Source: Endozoicomonas sp. ISHI1
Lineage (GTDB): Bacteria; Pseudomonadota; Gammaproteobacteria; Pseudomonadales; Endozoicomonadaceae
Direction: 5' to 3'
NCBI RefSeq assembly: GCF_024606225.1
Contig: NZ_JAGRPU010000004.1
Location: 62,001 to 126,000 of the forward strand
DNA: 64,000 nucleotides
A program made the translations under genes and the position numbers. Below, piece after piece: positions 37,001 through 45,700 of this stretch (position 1 is its first letter; each line of letters starts with the position of its first letter). The notes beneath the pieces are model-generated. The model saw only the letters and a program-made list of their open reading frames with translations. It had not been told where the DNA came from and did no database searches.

Positions 37001-38154
37001 GGGTGTTGGAGATTCTCTGGTCGCAGCCAGAGGCTAAACGCTCAGGGTACGTAGAAAAGCTCGACAGCTTCTTCGAAACGGTGCCTTCTGTCCGCCAACT
37101 GTACTTGATACACCAGACATTCAAGCCGCAAAAAATGCAGGATTTCCTGGAAGCCTGTATTGCCCGGCAGAGCACTCACACCCTCAATGTAAAACAACAG
37201 GAGCTGCTACTGGAAGGGCTGCTGCTGGCACACTATTACCTGACTGACCACGAACAGATACCGGATCTATGCTTTTCATCGCAGGAGGCCAGTGCCGATG
37301 GCAAAGGAGTCATTATCAACGGTGATGCGCTCATGCCGGGACAAAAGCGGCTGTGGTACTTTATCGTTGCCCTGCTGATTGAGCTTGAACAGGCGCCAGA
37401 ATATAAGTTTGAAAAGAACCGGCTGACGGTGCTTTCTAACGACAGAAGCATTGTATTGCCAAAACCGGAATTCAGTCTCGTGGGTAACGGTTTTATGATC
37501 AAAAACTGGTCGTTGGAACAGCTAAGAACATTTTTCGAGGCCAAAGACTTCACCGAACAGTGGTACAAGCCTCCACAGGATGAGCGGGAACTCTATGTCA
37601 TCCAGCGAGATGAGAGACTGCCACGCAATAGCGCAAGCGTCCGTGAGACCCTTAATGAAAAAGCGAAGCCGCTGGCACCCAGTGCCATTCTCAGCATTAT
37701 CAAGTCAGGCTTGCCATTAAAACCCGCAGTCTGGGCGTCACTGGAGCACTACGCCAATCTTGGTCAGCTCACCACCCGATTGTGCAGGGCGTTGGCTCCG
37801 GTGATTCAACGGCAGATGGAAGAGGCTCCGGATAGCGTAAAAAACGCCGTCACCGCAAGACTGACAGAAGGTGCAGATGAGGCCGTTGTCAGCCAGAGTT
37901 ATTTTGCAACGGCGATGGACGCGGTGATAGACGCATTGAATCGTTTTCAGGTGCTGGAGGAAACAGAACTTGAAATGCTGGAACTTTTTCGCCACCAGAT
38001 GAGTCCAAACCAACTCGCCACAGTGCTCCAAAAAATGAGCGATAGGGTTGATTTGGTAACACAGCTCGACTGGTACAAAGCCTATGAGGGTAAAAAGCAA
38101 GATTTGCTTGGGCTGAATGAATGGCTATTTGAGGATGACCCACTGGACGAATAG
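34024..38154 (+). CDS. Giant 49-aa-repeat protein 1 (10 full repeats)
   Basis: 1376 aa, family not recognised. A Pro-rich start (MPLPPTDGSTPPPPDNG) precedes a basic NLS-like PKRKRTR (37-43), an acidic patch (~107-117), and a unique helical domain (~120-255). Residues 256-745 are ten 49-residue repeats (34789-36258) plus a degenerate eleventh. The consensus is IASMNxGKGFPTKEQVEAF, then (I/F)SMPCLKxGWQPGxDEAV and a NPIDRELL end. After the repeats come an acidic segment (SDDDISDGEDELEEDD), paired KWRMTI motifs and a conserved ~500-residue C-terminal domain. No signal peptide. The 11-bp gap to the next gene suggests an operon. Host-nuclear action is inferred only from the NLS-like motif and acidic region. 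Confidence 0.85.
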   Translation: MPLPPTDGSTPPPPDNGALASSASQEEGSQKKGAQQPKRKRTRAGRQAEPTAGASNIPQHQQSPEHPSPKLRRVDQDRWSVVSASESLNPAATQTDPAPIEETIESMEDEDSEDATDIPPEVLSVLVPRHQGILQRHFSGENPDTAERAGRVVQSAKKLLKTLRIRKIGFSYNRDKPPLPTLFARMKVFSIISQAELFTSYFDKATVFFSAVNTDQIKNTGCLSSMLETPPQLERFARLSDEEIRGIAAHPFLKQIASMSSSRGFPTEQQVMAFMTMACLKVGWQPGNDEAVQGNPVDQKLLVHISSMHSGRGFPKKEKVEAFLSMPCLKVGWQPGLDEAVQNNPIDRDLLVHISSMCNGKGFPGKEQLEAFLSMPCLKVGWTEGCDEAVQNNRIDRELLMRIASMNSGKGIPTEGQVKAFVTMPCLKVGWKPGLDEAVKNNPIDLKLAICIASMNHGKGFPPEAQVKAFITMPCLKVGWRPGLDEAVKDNPIDHKLLRSIASINHSKGLPKEAQVKAFMSMLCLRVDWQPGNDRALQDNPIDRELITHIASINHGKGFPTKKEVEAFISMLCLREGWQPGLDEAVQNNPVNRELLMRIASMRHDKGFPTKEQVEAFISMSCLKEGWQPGRDEAVKDKPIDWELLRNIASMNNGKGFPTREQVEAFVSMACLKEGWQPGRDEAVKDKPIDRELLVHIASMNNGRGFPTKRQVEVFMSMSCLKEGWRKGFDEAVQNNPINRELLIYIASICNSRGFPVEAKVIAFVQWLPVKNKKHCLKMASRVFAASGLPEQKELAANERSIRQYLPDLPGLSTESDDDISDGEDELEEDDAMNTLPLFSSIPQKWRMTIGETLKALALFCSAPPKWRMTIAELEQYLTAFTDDRSERTQVLYALASLIPMLFHHGGAGARLWLARHHENQQDQNVLARALSIYAPLDNVKFALTQLPESECLDYITLCRKLNPAPNKLQWVALEPLRQKLNQRCSLTLSKARVLEILWSQPEAKRSGYVEKLDSFFETVPSVRQLYLIHQTFKPQKMQDFLEACIARQSTHTLNVKQQELLLEGLLLAHYYLTDHEQIPDLCFSSQEASADGKGVIINGDALMPGQKRLWYFIVALLIELEQAPEYKFEKNRLTVLSNDRSIVLPKPEFSLVGNGFMIKNWSLEQLRTFFEAKDFTEQWYKPPQDERELYVIQRDERLPRNSASVRETLNEKAKPLAPSAILSIIKSGLPLKPAVWASLEHYANLGQLTTRLCRALAPVIQRQMEEAPDSVKNAVTARLTEGADEAVVSQSYFATAMDAVIDALNRFQVLEETELEMLELFRHQMSPNQLATVLQKMSDRVDLVTQLDWYKAYEGKKQDLLGLNEWLFEDDPLDE
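34789..36258 (+). repeat. Ten tandem 147-bp repeats in giant gene 1
   Basis: Ten 147-bp units run in register from the ATT of the first I-A-S-M to the ATT of the degenerate eleventh at 36259, without a single indel. Residue pairs after I-A-S-M in order are SS, HS, CN, NS, NH, NH, NH, RH, NN, NN. Confidence 0.95.
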
Positions 38155-38165
38155 GGAGAGTTTAC

Positions 38166-41100
38166 GTGCCATTACCCCCAATAGATGGATCTACGCCGCC
38201 ACCTTTGGACGATGGGGCTTCGGTGAGTAATGGTTCTCAAAAAGAGGGCTCTCAAAAAAAAGGCGCTCAAAAACCAAAAAGAAAGCACACCCGGACAGGG
38301 CGTCAGGCTGAACCGGCAGCCAGTGCCTCCAATATATTGCAGCATCAACAGGCCTTTGAACCATCTCACATTCCCCCCATAAAGCTACGGCGTGTTGATG
38401 AGGGTCTCTGGCGTGTGGTCTCTTCCTTCGCAGTTCAGTCCACACAAGATCCATTGGAAACTGAATCGGTTATAACGGCTGACGAAGAGCCTCAGCCAAT
38501 GGCTGTAATCGAACCGGAATCAGAAACTCCACCACCCGCCAGTGACAGTATGACCCCTGTCACCGGTGAAATAGAAGATGAAGATTTTGAAGACGCTTCA
38601 GAAATCCCTCCTGAAATTCTCTCGGTGTTTTCACCCAAACATCAGGCAGTGTTGAAGAACCACTACAACGATAGCAACCCGGATACAGCCCAGGCTGTGA
38701 GAAGCGTGGTCCAAAGTGCCAAAAAACTGCTGAAAACCCTCCGCAGGAGAAAGATCGGATTATCCTACAACAGAAGTAACCCTCCATTTCCCACCCTTTT
38801 TGCCAAATTGGAAACATTGAGTGTTATTAAGCAAGCTGAGCTTCTCTCAGCGTTTTTTGCCAAGGCGACGGTCTTCTTTTCGGCGGTCAATACGGATCAA
38901 ATTAAAAACACCGGCTGTCTCTCAAGCATGTTGAGATGGCCGCGTCATATAGAGCGCTTTGCAAATAAAAATGATCATGAGATTCAAGCTGTTGCCGGAC
39001 ATCCATTCCTGAAACAGATTTCTTCTATGCGCAATAACAGAGGCTTCCCGACCATAGGCGAAGTGGATGACTTTATGAACATCGCTTGCCTGAAAAAAGG
39101 CTGGCAACCAGGCAACGATGAGGCCGTTCAGGACAACCCCATCGACCGGGAGCTGCTCGTGCACATTTCCTCCATGAATAATGGCAAAGGGTTCCCGACA
39201 GAGGAACAAGTGAAAGCCTTCATCACCATGCCCTGCCTGAGAGAAGGCTGGCAACCGGGCAATGATGAAGAGGTTCAAAACAACCCGATTAACCGGAGGC
39301 TGCTCAGGCATGTCGCTTCCATGAACAATAGCAGACGTTTTCCGTCAGAGCCTCAGGTGAAAGCCTTCATCACCATTCCTTGCCTGAAAATGGATTGGCA
39401 GCCGGGCCTCGACGAGGCGGTTAAAGACAAACCGATCGATTGGGAACTGGTTGCGCATATTGCCTCTATGAACAGTGGCAGAGGCTTCCCTGCGAAGGAG
39501 CAGTTAGAAGCCTTCATGAACATGCCTTGCCTGAAAGAGGGCTGGGAACCCGGCCATGACGAAGCCGTTCGTGGCAAACCGATCAACCGGGAACTGCTCA
39601 TACGCATTTCCTCCATGAATAATGGCAAAGGATTTCCGACAAAAGAGCAAGTGGAGGCGTTTCTTAGCATGCTTTGCCTGAGAGAGGGCTGGCAGCCGGG
39701 TAATGACGAGGCCGTTAAAGACAGCCCGATCGACTGGGGGCTAGTGAAGAATATTGCTTCTATGAATAATGGCAAAGGTTTCCCGAAAGAAGCGAAAGTG
39801 AAAGCGTTCATCTCTATGATTTGCCTGAGAGAGGGCTGGCGGCCGGACCGCGACAGGGCGGTTAAAGACAATCCGGTCGACCGAAAGCTGCTCATGCATA
39901 TTACCACCATGCATTGTGGCAGAGACTTCCCGACGCAAGAGCAAGTAAAAGCCTTCATCACCATACCTTGCCTGAAAGAGGGCTGGAAGCCGGGCCTTGA
40001 TGAGGCTGTTAAAGACAACCCAATCGACTGGGAGCTGATTAAGAACATTGCCTCCATGCATAATGGCAGAGGTTTTCCGACAGGGCCGGAAGTGAAAGCG
40101 TTTGTGAGTATGCCTTGTCTTAAAGTGGGCTGGCAGTCGGGCAATGACGAGGCCGTTAAAGGCAATCCGATCGACCGAATGCTGCTAAGGCTCATTGCCT
40201 CCATGCATAATGGCAAAGGCTTCCCGACAGAGTCGGAATTAAAAACCTTCATGACCATGCCCTGCCTGAAAGTGGGTTGGCAGCCGGGCTGCGACGAGGC
40301 CGTTAAAGACAGCCCGATCAACCAGAAACTCTTCATGCTCATTGCCTCCATGAATAATGGCAAACGATTCCCAAATAAGGAGCAAGTGGAGTCTTTCCTG
40401 AACATGCCTTGCCTGAAAAAAGGCTGGCAAGAGGGTCGTGACGAGGCTGTTAAAGACAACCTGATCGACTGGGAGCTGGTCATGCATATTGCCTCCATAA
40501 ATGCCAGCAGAGGTTTCCCGAAAGAGTGGCAAGTGAAAGCCTTCATCACTATGCCTTGCCTGAAAGTGGGTTGGCAGCCGGGCTGCGACGAGGCCGTTAA
40601 AGACAGCCCGATCGACCGGAAACTATTCATGCACATCATCTACATGAATTATCGTCTGGGCTTCCCGACCAGGGAGCAAGTGAAAGCCTTCATTACTATG
40701 CCCTGCCTGAAAGAGGGCTGGCAGCCAGGTCAGGATGCTGCTGTTAAAGACAAACCAGTCCACCGGGAGCTGCTTGGACACGTTGCCGCCATGTATTATG
40801 GTAAAGGCTTCCCGGTAGAGGCGGACGTAATAGCCTTTGTTCAATGGCTGCCCCGGGGTGACAAGAAGCTTTTCCTGAAGATGGCCAGCCGAGTGTTATG
40901 CAAGTCCGGGTTACCCGGGCATAGGGAGTTGGCAGCCAATGAGAGGTTATTTCGCTTACGCCTTCCAGATCTTCTGGAACTCTCCGGAGACATTGACTAC
41001 GACATTGATGACTCCGATGATGAGCAGGAAGAAGACGATGCAATGAACTCATTGCCGCTGTTCAGTTCGGCTCCTAAAAAGTGGCGTATAACCATTGCAC

Positions 41101-42692
41101 AGACCATGAAAGTCCTGGCGCTGTTCTGTTCTGCTCCTAACAAATGGCGTATGACGATGGCAGAGTTTGAACAATACCTGACCGCTTTCACAAACGCCCA
41201 CAATGAAAGAACCCAAGTACTTTCTGCGCTGAGATCGTTGATACCGACGCTTTACAACCATGGTGGCGCAGGCGTACATTTCTGGCTGAAAAGGAAAAAT
41301 GAAAAACCGCAAGACCAAGACTTGCTCACTAAGGCACTCTCCCTTTCCGCCCCCTTGGAAACCATAAAGCTTGCCCTGACGAAGCTTCCTGAACCCGAGT
41401 GTCTGGAGTACATCAGAGTGTGCAAAAACCTGAGTCCTGCCCCGAACAAAGAGCAATGGGAGGCATTGAAGCCACTTCGGGAAAGACTTGGTCAGCGATA
41501 CCCCCTGAAACGAAGTAAAGCAATGATGCTGGAGCTTATCTGGTTGCAGCCAGAGGCCAAGCGCTCAGACTTTGCCCAAAAGCTCGACAGCTTCTTCGAC
41601 ACTGTCCCCGGGACTCACCAACTGTACCGGATACACCAGACATTCAAGCCACAAAAAATGCAGGATTTTCTGGAGGCCTGTATTGCCCGACAGACCTCCA
41701 ATGCCCTTCAGGTAAAAGAACAGGAGCTTATATTGGAAGGGCTGCTGCTGGCACACCATTACCTGACTGACCACCAACAGATACCGAACCTTTGCTTTTC
41801 ATCGCAGGTGGCCGGCACCGGTGGCAAAGGGGTGGTTATCAAAGGTGATGCGGTCATGGAAGGACAGAAGCGGCTGTGGCTCTTTATAGCCGCCATGCTG
41901 ATTGAGCTTGAACAGGTACCTGAGTATAAGTTTGAAAAGCAACAGCTGACGATACTTTCCGGTAGTGGAACCATGACATTGCCAAAACCGGAATTCAGTC
42001 TCATCGGTAACGGTTTTATGATCAAGAACTGGTCGCTGGAGCAGCTAAACGCTTTTTTCGAGGCCACCGACTTCACTGAGCGTTGGTATAAACATCCTCA
42101 GGACGAGCGAGAACTCTATTTAGTCAGGCGTGATGAGCGACTGGCTGGCAATCGGGCAGGAGTCAATGAGACCGGACAGGATGGGAATCAGAAGTTGCTG
42201 CCACCCGGAGTCATCCTCAGTCTTATCAATTCAGGCAAGTCATTAAAACCCACAGTCTGGTCGTCACTGGAGCACTACGCCAATAATGGCCAACTCACCG
42301 CCCGATTATGCAGGGCGCTCGCTCCGGTCATTGAAAATCAGGCGGTTATCGTCCCGGATACCGTTAAAAACACCGTCACCGCAATGCTGGCAGAGTTGGA
42401 TACAGAAGAGGCAATCCTCATTCAGCCAACTCCTGTAATAAACGAGTTGACCTTTAAAGCTGCGATGGACGCATTGAATCGTTTTCAGGTGCTGGAAGAA
42501 ACAGAGCTTGAAATGCTGGAACTTTATCGCCCCCAGATGACTCCAATGCAACTCGCCACAGTGCTCAAAAAAATGAGCGACAGGGTGGATTTGCTGACAC
42601 AGCTCGAATGGCACAAAGCCTATGAGAGTAAAAAGCAAGATTTGCCCGGTCTGAATGAATGGCTACTTGAGGATGAACTGTTTGATGTATAG
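38166..42692 (+). CDS. Giant 49-aa-repeat protein 2 (12 full repeats)
   Basis: 1508 aa from a GTG start (38166) at the position where the other copies have ATG, 11 bp after gene 1 and behind GGGAGAG. Same layout: Pro-rich start, NLS-like PKRKHTR (37-43), a longer acidic linker (TAVIEPESETPPPAS region), helical domain, twelve exact-length repeats (39018-40781) with a partial thirteenth, acidic DIDDSDDEQEEDDA, KWRITI/KWRMTM pair and C-terminal domain ending LLEDELFDV. Its repeats are the most divergent of the three (for example IIYMNYRLGFP, VAAMYYGKGFP). It is an older member than genes 1 and 3, whose repeat arrays resemble each other more. Confidence 0.85.
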   Translation: MPLPPIDGSTPPPLDDGASVSNGSQKEGSQKKGAQKPKRKHTRTGRQAEPAASASNILQHQQAFEPSHIPPIKLRRVDEGLWRVVSSFAVQSTQDPLETESVITADEEPQPMAVIEPESETPPPASDSMTPVTGEIEDEDFEDASEIPPEILSVFSPKHQAVLKNHYNDSNPDTAQAVRSVVQSAKKLLKTLRRRKIGLSYNRSNPPFPTLFAKLETLSVIKQAELLSAFFAKATVFFSAVNTDQIKNTGCLSSMLRWPRHIERFANKNDHEIQAVAGHPFLKQISSMRNNRGFPTIGEVDDFMNIACLKKGWQPGNDEAVQDNPIDRELLVHISSMNNGKGFPTEEQVKAFITMPCLREGWQPGNDEEVQNNPINRRLLRHVASMNNSRRFPSEPQVKAFITIPCLKMDWQPGLDEAVKDKPIDWELVAHIASMNSGRGFPAKEQLEAFMNMPCLKEGWEPGHDEAVRGKPINRELLIRISSMNNGKGFPTKEQVEAFLSMLCLREGWQPGNDEAVKDSPIDWGLVKNIASMNNGKGFPKEAKVKAFISMICLREGWRPDRDRAVKDNPVDRKLLMHITTMHCGRDFPTQEQVKAFITIPCLKEGWKPGLDEAVKDNPIDWELIKNIASMHNGRGFPTGPEVKAFVSMPCLKVGWQSGNDEAVKGNPIDRMLLRLIASMHNGKGFPTESELKTFMTMPCLKVGWQPGCDEAVKDSPINQKLFMLIASMNNGKRFPNKEQVESFLNMPCLKKGWQEGRDEAVKDNLIDWELVMHIASINASRGFPKEWQVKAFITMPCLKVGWQPGCDEAVKDSPIDRKLFMHIIYMNYRLGFPTREQVKAFITMPCLKEGWQPGQDAAVKDKPVHRELLGHVAAMYYGKGFPVEADVIAFVQWLPRGDKKLFLKMASRVLCKSGLPGHRELAANERLFRLRLPDLLELSGDIDYDIDDSDDEQEEDDAMNSLPLFSSAPKKWRITIAQTMKVLALFCSAPNKWRMTMAEFEQYLTAFTNAHNERTQVLSALRSLIPTLYNHGGAGVHFWLKRKNEKPQDQDLLTKALSLSAPLETIKLALTKLPEPECLEYIRVCKNLSPAPNKEQWEALKPLRERLGQRYPLKRSKAMMLELIWLQPEAKRSDFAQKLDSFFDTVPGTHQLYRIHQTFKPQKMQDFLEACIARQTSNALQVKEQELILEGLLLAHHYLTDHQQIPNLCFSSQVAGTGGKGVVIKGDAVMEGQKRLWLFIAAMLIELEQVPEYKFEKQQLTILSGSGTMTLPKPEFSLIGNGFMIKNWSLEQLNAFFEATDFTERWYKHPQDERELYLVRRDERLAGNRAGVNETGQDGNQKLLPPGVILSLINSGKSLKPTVWSSLEHYANNGQLTARLCRALAPVIENQAVIVPDTVKNTVTAMLAELDTEEAILIQPTPVINELTFKAAMDALNRFQVLEETELEMLELYRPQMTPMQLATVLKKMSDRVDLLTQLEWHKAYESKKQDLPGLNEWLLEDELFDV
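39018..40781 (+). repeat. Twelve tandem 147-bp repeats in giant gene 2
   Basis: Twelve units of exactly 147 bp; the partial thirteenth begins with GTT at 40782. Variable pairs in order are RN, NN, NN, NS, NN, NN, HC, HN, HN, NN, NA, NY. Confidence 0.95.
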
Positions 42693-42703
42693 GGAGAGGC
42701 TGC

Positions 42704-45700
42704 ATGCCGTTACTGCCAATAGATGGATCTTCGCCGCCACCCCCGGACAGTGGGGCCTCGGTGAGGAATGGCTCTCAAAAACCAAAAAGAAAGCGCACCC
42801 GGACAGGGCGTCAGGCTGAACCGGTAACCGGTGCCTCCAATATACCGCAGCATCAACAGACCCCTGAACAGCCATCGCCCATTCCAGCCATTAAGCTAAG
42901 GCGAGTTGATGGAGAGCATTGGCGTGTGGTCTCTCCAATGGCCACTGAACCGGAATTGGAAAATCCACCACCCGTCAGTGAGAGCATGACCCCTGTCACC
43001 AGTGACATGGAAGATGAAGATTCTGAAGACGCCACAGACATTCCCCCTGAGGTGCTCTCGGTGTTGGTACCAAGGCATCAGGGCATATTACAGAGACACT
43101 TTAGCGGTGAAAATCCAGATACCGCTGAACGTGCGAGAAGGGTGGTCCAAAGTGCTAAAAAACTACTAAAAACCCTCCGGGTAAGAAAGATCGGATTCTC
43201 TTACAACCGGGACAAGCCGCCATTGCCCACCCTTTTTGCCAGGATGAAAGTGTTTAGCATTATTAGTCAGGCTGAGCTTTTCACAAGCTATTTTGACAAA
43301 GCCACGGTGTTCTTCTCGGCAGTCAATACGGATCAAATTAAAAACACCGGCTGCCTTTCCAGTATGTTAGAAACGCCACCCCAATTAGAGCGTTTTGCAA
43401 GACAAACTGATCAAGAGATCAGGGCCATTGCCGCTCACCCATTCCTGAAACACATTGCTTCCATGTCCGCTAGCAGAGGCTTCCCGACGGAGAAGCAAGT
43501 GAAAGCCTTTATGACCATGGCTTGCCTGAAAGTCGGCTGGCAACCGGGCAACGACGAAGCCGTTCAGGGTAATCCGGTCGACCAGAGGCTGCTGGCGCAT
43601 ATTTCCTCCATGAACAGTGGCAGGGGATTCCCGAAAAAGGAAAAAGTGGAGGCCTTCCTCAGTATGCCCTGCCTGAAAGTGGGCTGGCAGCGGGGGCTTG
43701 ATGAGGCCGTTCAAAACAACCCGATTGACCGGGACCTGCTCGTGCACATTTCCTCCATGTGCAACGGCAGGGGATTTCCGGACAAGGAGCAACTAGAGGC
43801 CTTCCTCAGCATGCCTTGCCTGAAAGTGGGCTGGACGGAGGGCTGCGATGAAGCTGTTCAAAACAACCCCATCGACCGGGAGCTGCTCATACGCATTGCC
43901 TCCATGAACTCTGGCAAAGGTATCCCGACAGAAGGACAAGTGAAAGCCTTTGTTACCATGCCTTGCCTGAAAGTGGGCTGGCAGCCGGGCCTTGATGAGG
44001 CGGTTAAAAATAACCCGATCAACCTTAAGCAGGTGATATGCATTGCCTCTATGAATAACGGCAAAGGGTGCCCGCCGGAGGCACAAGTGAAAGCTTTCAT
44101 AACCATGCCTTGCCTGAAAGTGGGCTGGCGGCCGGGTCTTGATGAGGCCGTTAAAGACAACCCGGTCGACCAGAAGCTGCTCAGGAACATTGCCTCCATA
44201 AACCGTCGCAAAGGGTTACCGACAGAAGCGCAGGTAAAAGCCTTCATGTCGATGCTTTGCCTCAGGGTAGATTGGCAGCCGGGCAATGACGAGGCAGTAC
44301 GGGACAACCCGGTTGACCGGGAACTGCTCACTCACATCGCCTCCACAAATCATGGCAAAGGCTTTCCGAAGAAGAAGGACGTAGAAGCCTTTATCTCAAT
44401 GCTCTGCCTGAGAAAGGGCTGGCAGCCGGGCCTTGATGAGGCCGTTAAGGATAATCCCATCGACCGGGAGCTACTCGGGCTCATCGTCTCCATAAATCAT
44501 GACAAAGGCTTCCCGACGAAGAAGCAGGTGGAAGCCTTTATCTCTATGCCTTGCCTGAAAGAGGGCTGGCAGCCGGGCCTTGATGAGACCGTTAAAGACA
44601 GCCCGATCAATCGGAGACTGCTCAGGCATATTGCCTTGATGAATCATGGGAAAGGCTTCCCGACGAAGGAGCAGGTGGAAGCCTTTATCTCCATGCCCTG
44701 CCTGAAAGAGGGCTGGCAGCCGGGTCGGGACGAGGCCGTTAAAGATAAGCCCATCGACTGGGAACTGCTCATGCACATTGCTTCCATGAATAATGGTAGA
44801 GGCTTCCCGACGAAGGAGCAGGTGGAAGCCTTTATCTCCATGCCCTGCCTGAAAGAGGGCTGGAGCGAGGGTTGCGATGAAGCCGTTCAAAACAACCCGA
44901 TCGACCGGGAACTGCTCATGCGCATTGCTTCTATGAATAGTGGCAAAGGCTTCCCGACCAGGGAACAGGTAGAAGCCTTTATCTCTATGCCCTGCCTGAA
45001 AGAGGGCTGGCAGCCGGGCCTTGATGAGACCGTTAAAGACAGCCCGATCAATCGGAGACTGCTCAAGCATATTGCCTCGATGAATAATCACAGAGGCTTC
45101 CCGACCAAGGAGCAGGTGGAAGCCTTTATCTCCATGCCCTGCCTGAAAGAGGGCTGGCAGCCGGGTCGGGACGAGGCCGTTAAAGATAAGCCCATCGACT
45201 GGGAACTGCTCATGCGCATTGCTTCCATGAATCATGGCAAAGGCTTCCCGACCAAAGAGCAGGTGGAAGCCTTTATCTCCATGCCCTGCCTGAAAGAGGG
45301 CTGGAGGGAGGGTTGCGATGAAGCCGTTCAAAACAACCCGATCGATCGGAAACTGCTCATGCGCATTGCTTCCATGAATGATGGTAATGGCTTCCCGACC
45401 AAGGAGCAGGTGGAAGCCTTTATCTCTATGCCCTGCCTGAAAGAGGGCTGGCAGCCGAACCTTGATGAGACCGTTAAAGACAGCCCGATCGATCAGAGAC
45501 TGTTCGCGCATATTGCCTGCATAAGTTCTCGACAGGGCTTCCCGGCTGAGGCGGACTTAAAAGTGTTTGTTCAGTGGCTGCCAGTGAACAACAGGAAACA
45601 TTGCCTGAAGATGACCAGCCGGGTGTTTAAAGGCTCCGGGCTGCCCGAACAAAGCCTGTTGACGGCGAACGAGAGAGCATTTCGCCCATATCTTCCCGAT

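Noticed and set aside
39353-40639. Long minus-strand open frames across the giant repeat genes (also 44471-45511 and others)
   Set aside because: They are by-products of the 147-bp period: a frame open through one unit stays open through all. They have no ribosome-binding sites, unlike the plus-strand frames that extend into conserved unique domains.
34789-45511. Regular direct repeats as a possible CRISPR array
   Set aside because: The period is 147 bp, a multiple of three, with coding conservation and no unique spacers between identical short repeats.
34789-45511. Calling the giant proteins TAL effectors outright
   Set aside because: The unit is 49 residues rather than 33-35 and the second helix does not match; only the local I-A-S-x-x-G pattern is similar.
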